Below are positions 36,697-47,479 of a stretch of DNA of 64,000 nt, piece after piece. A model generated the notes under the pieces. The model did not search any database, had not been told where the DNA came from, and saw only the letters and a program-made list of their open reading frames with translations. The DNA comes from Ignavibacteria bacterium (lineage in GTDB: Bacteria; Bacteroidota; Ignavibacteria; Tepidaquicellales; Tepidaquicellaceae): positions 1 through 64,000 of the forward strand of contig DATAJP010000001.1 of the NCBI GenBank assembly GCA_036262055.1, given 5' to 3'. The first letter of the stretch is position 1, and every line of letters begins with the position of its first letter. Both the position numbers and the translations under genes were made by a program.

Positions 36697-37404
36697 TTAT
36701 TTCATAACTCTTTCAAGAACTTCCTGATATGTTTCTTTAACATCTCCAAGGTCAAACCTGAACCGGTCCTTGTCCATTTTTTTATTTGTCTCGGCATCCC
36801 ATAAACGACAAGTATCGGGAGAAATCTCATCCGCAAGAATGATATTGCCGTTTTTTTGTTTTCCGAACTCAAGCTTGAAATCCACAAGCTTCAATCCGCG
36901 CTCAATAAAATATTTTTTTAACAATGTATTTATCTTCAAAGTCATCTCGCGGATTTTTTTTATGTTATCGGCTGTTGCAAGCCGCATTTCATAAATATGG
37001 TCTTCTGAAAACAACGGGTCACCCAGCTCATCTGACTTATAGTAAAACTCAATAAGAGGTCTTGAAAGTTCTTCTCCCTCGGTTAAGCCGAATTTTTTTA
37101 CCAAACTGCCTGCAGCAATGTTTCTGCATACAACTTCAACAGGAACAATTTCAACGCTTTTTACAAGCATTGAATTATCCGATACCTTTTCAACAAAATG
37201 CGTCTCAATCCCGTTCTGCGCGAGGTAATCAAAAATTTTACAAGTGATGTTATTATTCACCACACCTTTGTTCTCAATTTGGTCTTTTTTGACACCGTTG
37301 AAAGCAGTTGCATCATCTTTAAATTCCTGCAAATAAATATCGGGTTTATCCGCAAGCTTATAAATTTTCTTTGCTTTGCCTTCGTATATTAATGTTTTTT
37401 CCAT
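36697..37404 (-). CDS. purC: Phosphoribosylaminoimidazole-succinocarboxamide synthase
   Basis: 235 aa, typical bacterial length. Landmarks are YEGKAKKIYKL at the N-terminus, DDATAFNGVKKD, PVEVVCRNIAAGSLVKKFG, LVDFKLEFGK and LADEISPDTCRLWD. It joins aspartate to CAIR with ATP in purine synthesis. It heads the purC-psd-pssA series; the divergent gap to the permease gene (37405-37523) must hold its promoter. Confidence 0.97.
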   Translation of the reverse strand: MEKTLIYEGKAKKIYKLADKPDIYLQEFKDDATAFNGVKKDQIENKGVVNNNITCKIFDYLAQNGIETHFVEKVSDNSMLVKSVEIVPVEVVCRNIAAGSLVKKFGLTEGEELSRPLIEFYYKSDELGDPLFSEDHIYEMRLATADNIKKIREMTLKINTLLKKYFIERGLKLVDFKLEFGKQKNGNIILADEISPDTCRLWDAETNKKMDKDRFRFDLGDVKETYQEVLERVMK

Positions 37405-37523
37405 ATTAATATTAAAGTGTAATATACTTTCATTGTTCTTAAAAATATAGGAAGATTGATATATGATTTTATAGAAATTTATACTTAATAGCTTTAAAAA
37501 ACTAAAAATATTACTTTGATTAG

Positions 37524-38780
37524 TTGAAAGTTAATTCTGGAAATAGATCCGAACTGCTCCGGGTTCTTACATTAAAAGATGCTGTCGGCATCGGGCTTGG
37601 CGCAATAATTGGTGCGGGAATTTTTGTCGTTACAGGTGTTGCTGCCGGTGTTGCAGGACCTGCGTTTATAATTGGACTTATCATCGCGGGTATAGTTGCG
37701 GGATTCAACGGTTTAAGCTCGGCACAGCTTGCAGCCGTTTATCCGCAGTCGGGTGGAACATATGAATATGGGTACCGCATTTTAAATCCTGCTTTTGGTT
37801 TTTCTGCAGGGTGGATGTTTTTAATCAGCAAGCTCTCGGCAGCGGGTGTAGTTGCAATCGGCTTCGGAAGTTATTTTTATCAGATCGTTCCGGTTGCTTC
37901 TCCATTAACATTATCTGTAATTGCTGTCATTTTTCTTACATTTGCAAATTATTTCGGAATAAAAAAAGCAGGCGCATTAAATCTATTCATAATAAGCATA
38001 ACTTTGCTTTCTCTTTTATATTTTGTTTTCAGTGGGATACCGCAAATTGATGCAGATAATTTTCAGCCATTCAATCCATTTGGAATTTCCGGAATTGCCG
38101 AAGCATCTGCATTATTGTTTTTTGCTTTCACGGGCTATGCGAGGATTGCAACTCTGGCAGAAGAAGTGAAAGAACCGGAAAAAACAATTCCAAGAGCAGT
38201 GATAATAACAATTATATCTGCAATTATTTTATATGCGGCTGTTTCTTATGTCGCTATTGGAGTAATTGGAACTGAACAAATGTCAGGAAGCAAATCTCCG
38301 TTGCAGGTTGCTGTGAATGTTTTGAACACTCCGGGAATAAAAATAATTATAACGCTTGGAGCATCTACTGCAATGCTTGGAGTATTGCTCAGCCAGATTC
38401 TCGGCATCAGCAGAATGATGCTTGCTATGGGAAGACGAAAAGACCTGCCAAAAATATTTGCAAAAGTTCATAATGAATTTAAGGTTCCTCATATTGGAAT
38501 TATAATTACAGGATTAATTATATTATTCATCACAATTGCTGGTTCATTTGAATTCATTGTTCGCGCAGCTTCATTTTCAATTTTAATTTATTACAGTATC
38601 ACGAACATTGCAGCATTGAAACAGCCCAAAGCTGAACAAAGATTCGGAAAAATCATTTCTATATTAGGATTGATAGGGTGTTTAGTGATGTCGGTTTCGT
38701 TACCTGTGGAAGTTATATTAATTGGTGTGGGCTTATTGCTTGCAGGTTTTATTGTAAGATGGATTTTTCACAAAATTTAG
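37524..38780 (+). CDS. APC-superfamily amino acid permease
   Basis: 418 aa, starting at TTG 37524. About twelve hydrophobic segments. The first carries the APC substrate-site motif GIGLGAIIGAGIFVVTG, and LAEEVKEPEKTIPRAVI is the conserved loop after helix 6. An inner-membrane secondary transporter for amino acids; the precise substrate cannot be read. Ends 12 bp before a strong bidirectional terminator. Confidence 0.9.
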   Translation: MKVNSGNRSELLRVLTLKDAVGIGLGAIIGAGIFVVTGVAAGVAGPAFIIGLIIAGIVAGFNGLSSAQLAAVYPQSGGTYEYGYRILNPAFGFSAGWMFLISKLSAAGVVAIGFGSYFYQIVPVASPLTLSVIAVIFLTFANYFGIKKAGALNLFIISITLLSLLYFVFSGIPQIDADNFQPFNPFGISGIAEASALLFFAFTGYARIATLAEEVKEPEKTIPRAVIITIISAIILYAAVSYVAIGVIGTEQMSGSKSPLQVAVNVLNTPGIKIIITLGASTAMLGVLLSQILGISRMMLAMGRRKDLPKIFAKVHNEFKVPHIGIIITGLIILFITIAGSFEFIVRAASFSILIYYSITNIAALKQPKAEQRFGKIISILGLIGCLVMSVSLPVEVILIGVGLLLAGFIVRWIFHKI

Positions 38781-38788
38781 ACAAACAA

Positions 38789-38812
38789 AAAAGGGCTGTT
38801 GCCAGCCCTTTT
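38789..38812. terminator. Bidirectional rho-independent terminator
   Basis: Stem AAAAGGGCTG / CAGCCCTTTT with a 4-nt loop, flanked by A-rich sequence on the left and T-rich on the right. It can therefore stop both the + strand permease and the - strand rpsA transcripts. Confidence 0.85.
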
Positions 38813-38836
38813 AATTTATTAATCAATTAATTCAGT

Positions 38837-40777
38837 TTATTGTTTCGGTTCTTCAGGTTTTGTTTCAGATTTGGTTTCAGGAGCAGGTACTGCCGCTGAA
38901 TTTTCTGCGGTTAAATCAGTTGAAATGTTCGGCTGTGAAAGCTCAGGCATTTCTTCCCCGATTAAGTCTTCAATTCTGAAATCAAGCTGTTCTTCTTTAT
39001 AGTTTTTTGTCTTTTCAAGTATATCCTGAATTGTAAATTTCTTCTGGATTTTGAATCTGTTTAGATAGCTATCAACTTCTTCCTGGTCTTTGTCTTTTAA
39101 GTACTCAAGAACGGATAAAACAACTTTCTTATTGTTTTTATCGAACTCAATGACTTCAGCTTTCAATGCCTGACCCGGTTTGTAAGTATCAGCAAGACTC
39201 TTTATAGGTGTTACCGATAATTGAGAAGCAGGAATAAACGCATCAACACCATCAGGAAGCTCAACGATTAAACCTTTTTCAATCGGTTTAATTATTTTGC
39301 ATTCGGTTTCTGTTCCCATTTTATAATTCGTCTCGAGGTTATCCCATGGATTATCAAGAAGCTGTTTTCTACCAAGTGAAATTCTTTGGTTAGCAACATC
39401 AACACCAAGAATTACAACTTCGAGCTCTTCACCCATTTTCACAAATTCTTTTACGTCGAAGATTTTCTTTGTCCATGACATATCGGAAATGTGGATAAGA
39501 CCATCAACACCCTGCTCAAGCTCAACGAACACGCCGAAGTTTGTTATGTTGCAGACTTTTCCTTTTTGTTTTGTTCCGACAGGATATTTTTCAAGTAAGC
39601 TCTGCCATGGATTAGGAGTTAACTGCTTCATGCCGAGAGAAAGCTTTCTGTTCTCGGTGTCAATGTTCAATACCTGAGCATCAACAAGCTGTCCCATTGT
39701 AACCATCTGGCTCGGGTTAGTTACGTGTTGTGTCCATGACATTTCACTTACGTGAATAAGTCCTTCGATACCTTTTTCGATTTCGATAAAAGCACCGTAG
39801 TCGGTTAATGACACAACTTTGCCTGATACTTTATCACCAACTTTAACTTTTTCGTTGATGTTATCCCATGGATGCGGCTGTAATTGTTTTAAGCCGAGAT
39901 ATACTCTTTGTTTTTCTTTATCAAACTCAAGAACGTGAACTTCAATTTCCTGGTCAAGCTTAACGACATCGCTCGGATGATTGATCCTTCCCCATGAAAG
40001 GTCAGTGATATGAATCAATCCGTCAAGACCGCCAAGGTCAACGAACACACCGAAGTCTGTGATTGCTTTAACAACCGCTTTAAGTGTCTGACCCTTTTGA
40101 ATCGATTTAAGAAGTTCTTCACGCTGTCCCTGCATTGATTCTTCGATGAGGACTTTGTGTGATACGATAATGTTTTCAATTGCGTTATTAATTTTAATAA
40201 CTTTAAACGGCATTACTCTGCCGACATATTCATCATAATCTCTGACCGGCTTGGTATCAATTTGAGAACCCGGTAAGAATGCAGTAAGACCTGTTATGTC
40301 AACAACAAATCCTCCTTTTATTCTTCTTAAGATTTTTCCTTTTACTGTAGCACCGGTCTTATTAGCATCAACAATGGTATCCCACATTTTGATGGACTCG
40401 GCTTTCTTTCTTGAAAGAACAAGCTGTCCTTCTTTGTCTTCAATTTTTTCTAAGAAAACTTCTATTTCATTGCCCACAGCAACAACATCGCGGTCTGAGA
40501 ATTCGTTAATTGAAACTCTTCCGTCTGATTTTGAGCCGATGTCAATTAAAACATCTTCACCGTTTATTGCAACAATCTTGCCTTTAACAAGCTCGTTTTC
40601 TTTTATAACGTTGAAGGTTTTTTCATACAGCTTTAACAGACCATCATACTCATCATCTTCATACTCTCCTGTTTTATACTTTTGAGTGACGATGGTATCA
40701 CGTTTTGTTGAACTAACTTCATTTTGAACTCCATTCGCTGCCGGATTTGTTCTTTCTTTTGTTTCTACTTCTGACAT
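38837..40777 (-). CDS. rpsA: 30S ribosomal protein S1
   Basis: 646 aa with six S1 (OB-fold) repeats: GKIVAINGEDVLIDIGSKSD, KGKILRRIKGGFVVDITGL, KAVVKAITDFGVFVDLGGLD, SGKVVSLTDYGAFIEIEKG, KGKVCNITNFGVFVELEQG and ECKIIKPIEKGLIVELPDG. The C-terminal tail is Pro/Glu-rich (PAPETKSETKPEEPK). It binds mRNA on the small subunit. A ribosome site AAAGGAAT precedes the ATG. The 117-nt gap after cmk is the likely leader. The cmk-rpsA order is widely conserved. Confidence 0.97.
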   Translation of the reverse strand: MSEVETKERTNPAANGVQNEVSSTKRDTIVTQKYKTGEYEDDEYDGLLKLYEKTFNVIKENELVKGKIVAINGEDVLIDIGSKSDGRVSINEFSDRDVVAVGNEIEVFLEKIEDKEGQLVLSRKKAESIKMWDTIVDANKTGATVKGKILRRIKGGFVVDITGLTAFLPGSQIDTKPVRDYDEYVGRVMPFKVIKINNAIENIIVSHKVLIEESMQGQREELLKSIQKGQTLKAVVKAITDFGVFVDLGGLDGLIHITDLSWGRINHPSDVVKLDQEIEVHVLEFDKEKQRVYLGLKQLQPHPWDNINEKVKVGDKVSGKVVSLTDYGAFIEIEKGIEGLIHVSEMSWTQHVTNPSQMVTMGQLVDAQVLNIDTENRKLSLGMKQLTPNPWQSLLEKYPVGTKQKGKVCNITNFGVFVELEQGVDGLIHISDMSWTKKIFDVKEFVKMGEELEVVILGVDVANQRISLGRKQLLDNPWDNLETNYKMGTETECKIIKPIEKGLIVELPDGVDAFIPASQLSVTPIKSLADTYKPGQALKAEVIEFDKNNKKVVLSVLEYLKDKDQEEVDSYLNRFKIQKKFTIQDILEKTKNYKEEQLDFRIEDLIGEEMPELSQPNISTDLTAENSAAVPAPETKSETKPEEPKQ

Positions 40778-40894
40778 TAATTGTTTATTCCTTTGTCCCT
40801 TTGTAAAAAAATCTAAAGACTTTATTACTTCAAAGGGTTTAGTTTGTAAATTCCATCGGCATTATGCCTCCGGCTTGTTTAAAAAAACTCTTAT

Positions 40895-41560
40895 TTAATT
40901 ATTGGGAACGATTCCCATTATTTTCTTATAAAGACAATCTACCTGTTCTTCAATAATCATGTTGGTAGTGTCAATCTCGATTGCATCTTTTGCTTTCTTC
41001 AGAGGACTTTCGACGCGTTTTGTGTCGAGCTCATCGCGCTTTTTAATTTCAAGAATGATTTTTTCAAGCGGAATTTTTTGTCCCAGGTCCATAAAATCCT
41101 GCTGTCTCCTTACTGAACGGGTTTTCAAATCACATGCAAAAAAAAACTTAAAGTTTGCATCGGGAAAAACAACCGTTCCGATGTCTCTTCCGTCCATTAT
41201 AACGCTTTGCTCTTTCGAAAACTGTCTTTGCTTCTCAACGAGATTTTTGCGCACTTCTTTCAGCTTGCTTACTGCGCTGACTTTGTTCGTAACATCAAGC
41301 GAACGGATTTTTTCCGTTATGTCTTCATCATTAACAAAGACTTTATCGTCTTTGAATTCTATGTTAGCGTTTGAAGAAAGCTCAGCGATTTTATCGACTT
41401 CAGTAAGAGGAATGTTATTTTTAAGAACAAGATATGTTATTGCGCGGTACATTGCGCCGCTGTCTATGTATAATACGTTTAACTTCTGTGCAAGTAGTCT
41501 TGCAGTTGTGCTTTTTCCCGTTCCGGCAGGTCCGTCAATCGCAACAATTATTTTATCCAT
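40895..41560 (-). CDS. cmk: Cytidylate kinase
   Basis: 221 aa. P-loop GPAGTGKST at residues 10-18, NMP-binding segment MYRAITYL, and DGRDIGTVVFPDANFKFF. It phosphorylates CMP and dCMP. It lies upstream of rpsA on the same strand and 37 bp downstream of the lipoprotein gene. Confidence 0.96.
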   Translation of the reverse strand: MDKIIVAIDGPAGTGKSTTARLLAQKLNVLYIDSGAMYRAITYLVLKNNIPLTEVDKIAELSSNANIEFKDDKVFVNDEDITEKIRSLDVTNKVSAVSKLKEVRKNLVEKQRQFSKEQSVIMDGRDIGTVVFPDANFKFFFACDLKTRSVRRQQDFMDLGQKIPLEKIILEIKKRDELDTKRVESPLKKAKDAIEIDTTNMIIEEQVDCLYKKIMGIVPNN

Positions 41561-41597
41561 TAAATCTACTCAAATGTTTATTCGTCCGCAAAAAATT

Positions 41598-42218
41598 TTA
41601 TCTGAATTCGTAAGTTACCGCAGTAATTTCAGGCATTACAATAGGACCTAAGAAAGTTGAAACCTCAGGTGTAATTTTTAATTGGAGTTTTCCTGCGTTT
41701 CCCGTGCTTCCGCCAATACCGAATGCGAGATTAAGAATCCTTTCATATCCTATTGCATTAAAAAACTGTACAAGGTCAACACTAACACCAACTGGGATTA
41801 TGGTTTCCTGCCCAACACCCGGTATAGTAACCGGCTGCTCTATGGCACCCGCAACAGTTTCTGTTCCGTCAATCAGCAGTCTCCATCGCATCGATGTCAT
41901 TGTTGCAGTAGCTTGCTTTGTTCCGCCTGTTCCGTCATTAGGATTTTTTGCGAGAACATCCAGTGTAAAGCTTGCAGGCAAACGACCCTGCGCAAAAGCA
42001 GTTGCTAAACTGGCAGCCTCAAAAACACTTAAGTAAGACGGAGAGGTAATATGTGAAATCTGAACTCCTGCGAGCTGGAAATTATGAACCTCGCCAAGTT
42101 TAAACTTCAATCTTTGAAGGTTTTCAAGAGCATTAAGTGCAGCCGAACATCCAAACCCTGAAAAAGTAAAAACACAAAATACTACCGCTAATAACGACAG
42201 ATTTTTAATTTTTTGCAT
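41598..42218 (-). CDS. Uncharacterised lipoprotein (LEA/WHy-like beta domain possible)
   Basis: 206 aa from ATG 42218; a longer frame to 42275 adds 19 residues that would bury the signal peptide, so the inner start is preferred. Signal MQKIKNLSLLAVVFCVFTFSGFGC ends in a lipobox-like GFGC. The mature part has alternating strands (FTLDVLAKNPND; ATMTSMRWRLLIDG; GKLQLKITPEV) reminiscent of LEA-14/WHy beta-sandwich proteins. No recognised function. Confidence 0.65.
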   Translation of the reverse strand: MQKIKNLSLLAVVFCVFTFSGFGCSAALNALENLQRLKFKLGEVHNFQLAGVQISHITSPSYLSVFEAASLATAFAQGRLPASFTLDVLAKNPNDGTGGTKQATATMTSMRWRLLIDGTETVAGAIEQPVTIPGVGQETIIPVGVSVDLVQFFNAIGYERILNLAFGIGGSTGNAGKLQLKITPEVSTFLGPIVMPEITAVTYEFR

Positions 42219-42327
42219 AACATTCAATTTTGTGATTTTTAAGGAATTATTCAATGTAATTATGTAAACAATCATTTATTATATAAATTTCATTCAGGAA
42301 TAGGCATTTTTGGTAAAAGTCTTCCTT

Positions 42328-42356
42328 TTGCATTGATTTCCCTCTAAGTTTATATT
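42328..42356 (+). promoter_or_regulatory. Possible promoter for eno
   Basis: TTGCAT, 17-bp spacer, TATATT upstream of the enolase start, leaving a leader of about 40 nt. The -35 match is weak and the -10 is good. Confidence 0.35.
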
Positions 42357-42400
42357 ATTTTAGGTGTTTATTCCTCAAAAAATAACTCATTTTCTAATAA

Positions 42401-43699
<1,299 letters not shown>

Positions 43700-43720
43700 A
43701 ATTTTAAACAACCCCCTTTG

Positions 43721-43740
43721 TCCCCCTTTATTAAGGGGGA
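43721..43740 (+). terminator. Terminator-like hairpin after eno
   Basis: TCCCCCTT-TATT-AAGGGGGA forms an 8-bp stem followed by TTAAATTTTC. Preceded by a partial direct copy of the CCCCCTTTGT motif, so it may also be a dispersed repeat. Confidence 0.6.
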
Positions 43741-43770
43741 TTAAATTTTCATTACATTATAATTATAAAA

Positions 43771-44808
43771 ATGAAGCTTTCTCAATTTAAGTATCCCATT
43801 CCTAAAAACTTAATCGCAAAAGTCCCTAAATCCCCAAGGGATGCATCGAAGTTAATGGTTCTTCACAAAGACACCGGTGAGGTCGAAGTAAAAAAATTCA
43901 AGAATATAGTTGATTATTTCAATGAAGGCGATGTTCTTGTCGTGAACGACTCGAAAGTTTTTCCTGCAAAGCTTATGGGAACAAAGGAAAAAACACGCGC
44001 TAAGATTGAAGTGTTTTTATTGAGACAGCTTTCTAAAGAAGAAAACATCTGGGACGTTGTTGTTGACCCTGCAAGAAAAGTCAGAATCGGCAACAGAATT
44101 TTCTTCACAAAAAATCTTTACTGCGAGGTAATCGATAATACAACATCTCGCGGAAGAATAGTCCGTTTTAATTATAATAAGGACGATTTCAAAAAATATA
44201 TTGACAAGCTTGGCAAAATGCCGCTTCCTCATTACATAAAACGCGAAGCAACCGAGAAAGATAAAGATACTTTTCAGACTGTATATGCGAAACATGTTGG
44301 TTCTGTTGCAGCCCCTTCCTCAGGATTTAGCTTCACAAAAGAACTTTTAAGCGCCATTCATAAAAAAGGCGTGAAGATTGTTCCGATTACTTTGCACATC
44401 GGACTTGGAACATACCGTCTTGTTGAGGTTGAAGACCTTTCAAAGCACAGAATGGATTCTGAGTATTATGAAATTCCTAAAGAATCCTCCGATATAATCA
44501 ATGTCGCAATAGACAAGAAGAAAAAAGTTGTTGCGGTAGGAACGTCTGTTGTTAAGGCGCTTGAGACAAGTGTCATAACAGGCAAGCACGTTCGTCCCGG
44601 GAAAGGATGGACCGACAAATTTATTCATCCGCCACAAACTGTAAGAGTAGTTGATAGATTAATCACAAATTTCCATCTGCCGCAAAGTACAATGCTTATG
44701 CTTGTGTGTTCATTCGCAGAGAGAGACCATGTAATGAAAGCATATAAAAAAGCAATCAAAGACAAGATGCGTTTTTATGATTACGGTGACATGATGCTTG
44801 TAGCTTAA
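43771..44808 (+). CDS. queA: S-adenosylmethionine:tRNA ribosyltransferase-isomerase
   Basis: 345 aa. Family landmarks FKYPIPKNLIAKVPKSPRDASKLMV, FNEGDVLVVNDSKVFPAKLMG, SVAAPSSGFSFTKELL, THIGLGTY-type TLHIGLGTYRLVEVEDL and LITNFHLPQSTMLMLVCSF are all present. It transfers and rearranges the ribosyl part of SAM onto 7-aminomethyl-deazaguanine in tRNA, making epoxyqueuosine. Confidence 0.97.
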   Translation: MKLSQFKYPIPKNLIAKVPKSPRDASKLMVLHKDTGEVEVKKFKNIVDYFNEGDVLVVNDSKVFPAKLMGTKEKTRAKIEVFLLRQLSKEENIWDVVVDPARKVRIGNRIFFTKNLYCEVIDNTTSRGRIVRFNYNKDDFKKYIDKLGKMPLPHYIKREATEKDKDTFQTVYAKHVGSVAAPSSGFSFTKELLSAIHKKGVKIVPITLHIGLGTYRLVEVEDLSKHRMDSEYYEIPKESSDIINVAIDKKKKVVAVGTSVVKALETSVITGKHVRPGKGWTDKFIHPPQTVRVVDRLITNFHLPQSTMLMLVCSFAERDHVMKAYKKAIKDKMRFYDYGDMMLVA

Positions 44809-44821
44809 ACTTATAAAAAAA

Positions 44822-45538
44822 TTGTTCGGCTGGCTGATAAATTTTTTTAAATCGCTTTTCGGCGGCGGCAGTAATGATAATGGGAATACTACTCCGGTTG
44901 ACCCCGTTCCTCCGCAGCCGCCTGTTGAATCAACGAATAACACTCATAATTTTCCCGTGCTTGACCCCGTAAATCATAACAATTGGCAGATTCAATATCA
45001 TGCTTCTCAGCAGCCCGGAGAATTTTTTCTTAATCCGCCTGCTCCTCCTTTCGGCTCACCATCAGCACCCGGCACAACTCACGCATCGCTTGTAACTTCA
45101 AACTTTACTCTCAAAGATTTTATTATCGAGATAACTGCAAAGACATTATCACAGCTTCGCCAGCCGAACCCAAATCCATTTGAAGTTTTCTGGATACTTT
45201 TTAATTATATGATTGCACCAAACGGAAAGAAAGAAGCAAATTATTTTATTCTGAAAACGAACGGAATTGAAATCGGAACTATGAAAGACGAACTCGGTCA
45301 AACTTTTTTATCAACAGAAAATGACCCTAAGCTTGCTCTTGGAATGGATACACGATATAAATTAATCAAACGCGGACAAAAATTATCGGTGTATATAAAT
45401 AATAATCACGTTAAAGATTTTGATTATTCGGGAAATCATGCGAACAAACAATTATATAATCACAACGGAAAAATCGGACTATACTCCGAAGACTCGCAGG
45501 TGATTGTATCAACTTTTAATTATATGCCGCTCGTATGA
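44822..45538 (+). CDS. Uncharacterised protein with concanavalin/LamG-like C-terminal domain
   Basis: 238 aa from TTG 44822. A short amphipathic N-terminus (MFGWLINFFKSLFGGG) is followed by a proline-rich stretch (VDPVPPQPPVES). The domain from residue ~50 shows strands and an ending HNGKIGLYSEDSQVIVSTFNYM typical of laminin-G/3-keto-disaccharide-hydrolase-like jelly rolls. No cleavable signal is clear, so the location is uncertain. It overlaps ispD by 4 nt (ATGA), so both are translated from one mRNA. Not recognised as a named family. Confidence 0.55.
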   Translation: MFGWLINFFKSLFGGGSNDNGNTTPVDPVPPQPPVESTNNTHNFPVLDPVNHNNWQIQYHASQQPGEFFLNPPAPPFGSPSAPGTTHASLVTSNFTLKDFIIEITAKTLSQLRQPNPNPFEVFWILFNYMIAPNGKKEANYFILKTNGIEIGTMKDELGQTFLSTENDPKLALGMDTRYKLIKRGQKLSVYINNNHVKDFDYSGNHANKQLYNHNGKIGLYSEDSQVIVSTFNYMPLV

Positions 45539-46230
45539 AAAACATCGTCATCATACCTGCCGCGGGTTCCGGCTCACGGTTTGGAAGCAAAACCCCAAAA
45601 CAATTCTTAAAGCTTCCTCCAAAAAACATTGAAGTAATTTCTTATACGATAAAAAAATTTCAAGAAATAAATTCCGTTAATGAAATTATCATTGCAACAA
45701 GCTCGGATAATTTCAAGAAGTTAAAAAAAATAATTTCAGATAATAAGTTTTCAAAAGTTTCGAGAATTGTCGAAGGCGGTGAAACAAGGCATCAATCTGG
45801 TTTTAATGCTTTGCTTTCACTGAAGTGCGGAAAAGATGACAGGATAATTATACACGATGCAGTCCGTCCTTTTATTACAAAGAAAAAAATAAAAGAATTA
45901 ATTAAGCTTTCAATTAAATATCCTGAGCTTGTGCCGGGATTGAAAGTTAACGACACAATTAAAAAGATTGATGATAAAAATTTTATTAGCGAATCCCTTA
46001 AGCGTGAAAATATCTGGCGCATACAAACGCCGCAGATTTTCAGATATGAAATTTTAGTTAAGTCGTTCGAGCATGCTCACAAAACAAAATTCATTGGGAC
46101 CGATGAATCCTCAATCGTAACCAACGCCGGCTATAAAGTGAAAATTGTCGAAGGCGAAATTTCCAACCTCAAAATTACCACTAAAGAAGATTTAAAAATT
46201 ATTAACTTCAATAAGTTATTAATTTCTTAA
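45535..46230 (+). CDS. ispD: 2-C-methyl-D-erythritol 4-phosphate cytidylyltransferase
   Basis: 231 aa. Nucleotidyltransferase motif IIPAAGSGSRFGSKTPKQFLKL at the N-terminus, IIIHDAVRPFITKKKI, WRIQTPQIFRYEIL, and GTDESSIVTNAGYKVKIVEGE. It makes CDP-methylerythritol in the non-mevalonate isoprenoid pathway. It is coupled to the preceding gene. Confidence 0.94.
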   Translation: MKNIVIIPAAGSGSRFGSKTPKQFLKLPPKNIEVISYTIKKFQEINSVNEIIIATSSDNFKKLKKIISDNKFSKVSRIVEGGETRHQSGFNALLSLKCGKDDRIIIHDAVRPFITKKKIKELIKLSIKYPELVPGLKVNDTIKKIDDKNFISESLKRENIWRIQTPQIFRYEILVKSFEHAHKTKFIGTDESSIVTNAGYKVKIVEGEISNLKITTKEDLKIINFNKLLIS

Positions 46231-46279
46231 TTTTATCTTATTGTTAAATAATAAAAATTTCATAGCTTAATTGCTAAAT

Positions 46280-47296
46280 ATGAACGGGCAGATTATAATT
46301 GAATCGTTTGATTCCAAAATTCTCAAAGGCAATCCTCTCGGTGACCCGGCGTTAAGAAAGTTTCCGGTTTATCTTCCGCCGTCTTACGGCAAGTCTAATA
46401 AAAAATTTCCTGTAGCATATCTTCTCACGGGATTTACGGGCAGGGGAATGCAGTATCTTAATATTTCTTTTTTATCAGAGAATATGGAAGAACGTCTCAA
46501 CAGACTGATTGCAGAAAAAACAATGGATGAAATGATCGTCGTTATGCCTGACTGCATAACAAAATACGGCGGCAGTCAATACATCAATTCAACCGCAACG
46601 GGAAATTATGAAAGTTATATAATAGATGAGCTTGTTCCTTATATCGATAATAAATATAACACGATTGCTGATTCGTCTAAACGGGCTGTTTGCGGTAAAT
46701 CAAGCGGCGGATATGGCGCGGTTATTCTTGCGATGAAAAATCCTGATGTGTTCGGATTAATGTGTTCAACTGCAGGAGATATGGCTTTTGAATATTGCTA
46801 TATGTTTGGGTTCCCTGAGTTTGTAATTGACATTGAACCATATGGCAAAGGCGACAAAGGAGTTGCGAATTTTATTAAGAACGAACTGAACTTTAAACAG
46901 CCGAAGCCGAAGTCATTTCATAATATCATTAACAACATCGGAATGGCGAGCTGTTATTCGCCCAACCCTAAAGGGTTCAAAACAAAAGGGTATAATTTTG
47001 ATTTACCGTTTAATATTTTAACGGGAGAGCTTGATGAGCAAGTTTTTAACCGGTGGCTTGAACACGACCCTGTGAGATTGGTCGGCAAATATAAAGACAA
47101 TTTGAAAAAACTTAAGCTCATTTATCTCGATGCGGGAAAGCGTGATGAGTTTGATTTGCATATCGGCGCAAGAATTTTTTGCGACAAGCTTAAGCAAAAT
47201 AAAATAAAATACATTCACGAAGAATTTAATGATGGGCACATGAATATACCTTACCGCAATGACAGAACTTTTGAAATAATCTCGGAGCATCTTTGA
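46280..47296 (+). CDS. Alpha/beta-hydrolase esterase (esterase-D/enterochelin-esterase-like)
   Basis: 338 aa from ATG 46280; a TTG nine bases earlier is also possible. It has PVYLPPSYGKSNKKFPVAYLLTGFTGRG, the nucleophile elbow GKSSG with Ser141, and a C-terminal catalytic His in NDGHMNIPY. No signal peptide is present, so it is probably cytoplasmic. It hydrolyses an ester of unknown identity. Confidence 0.85.
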   Translation: MNGQIIIESFDSKILKGNPLGDPALRKFPVYLPPSYGKSNKKFPVAYLLTGFTGRGMQYLNISFLSENMEERLNRLIAEKTMDEMIVVMPDCITKYGGSQYINSTATGNYESYIIDELVPYIDNKYNTIADSSKRAVCGKSSGGYGAVILAMKNPDVFGLMCSTAGDMAFEYCYMFGFPEFVIDIEPYGKGDKGVANFIKNELNFKQPKPKSFHNIINNIGMASCYSPNPKGFKTKGYNFDLPFNILTGELDEQVFNRWLEHDPVRLVGKYKDNLKKLKLIYLDAGKRDEFDLHIGARIFCDKLKQNKIKYIHEEFNDGHMNIPYRNDRTFEIISEHL

Positions 47297-47348
47297 GTTT
47301 GCCGCGAAGATGTTAAGATTCGAGCAAAAGCTTGTTAAGAAAAGAAAT

Positions 47349-47427
47349 AACACAAAATCACGAAAGCACAAATTATATTAAATTAAAAATCAGTAAATTT
47401 TATTTTGTGATTTAGTGTTTTTGTGTT
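47349..47427. repeat. Imperfect inverted repeat (24-nt arms)
   Basis: Left arm 47349-47372 and right arm 47404-47427 are complementary at 21 of 24 positions, with a 31-nt loop. It lies between the esterase and the asparaginase-like gene and belongs in style to the ACGAA/CACAAAG-rich repeats at 48470-48600 and 61480-61800. Confidence 0.65.
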
Positions 47428-47479
47428 AAAAAATCTTATTATTAAAATCATAAATAAATCATATAAGTCAGCGTTGAAA

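Noticed and set aside
47423-47479. N-terminal extension of the asparaginase-like protein from GTG
   Set aside because: The extension overlaps an inverted-repeat arm and family members start near the ATG at 47480.
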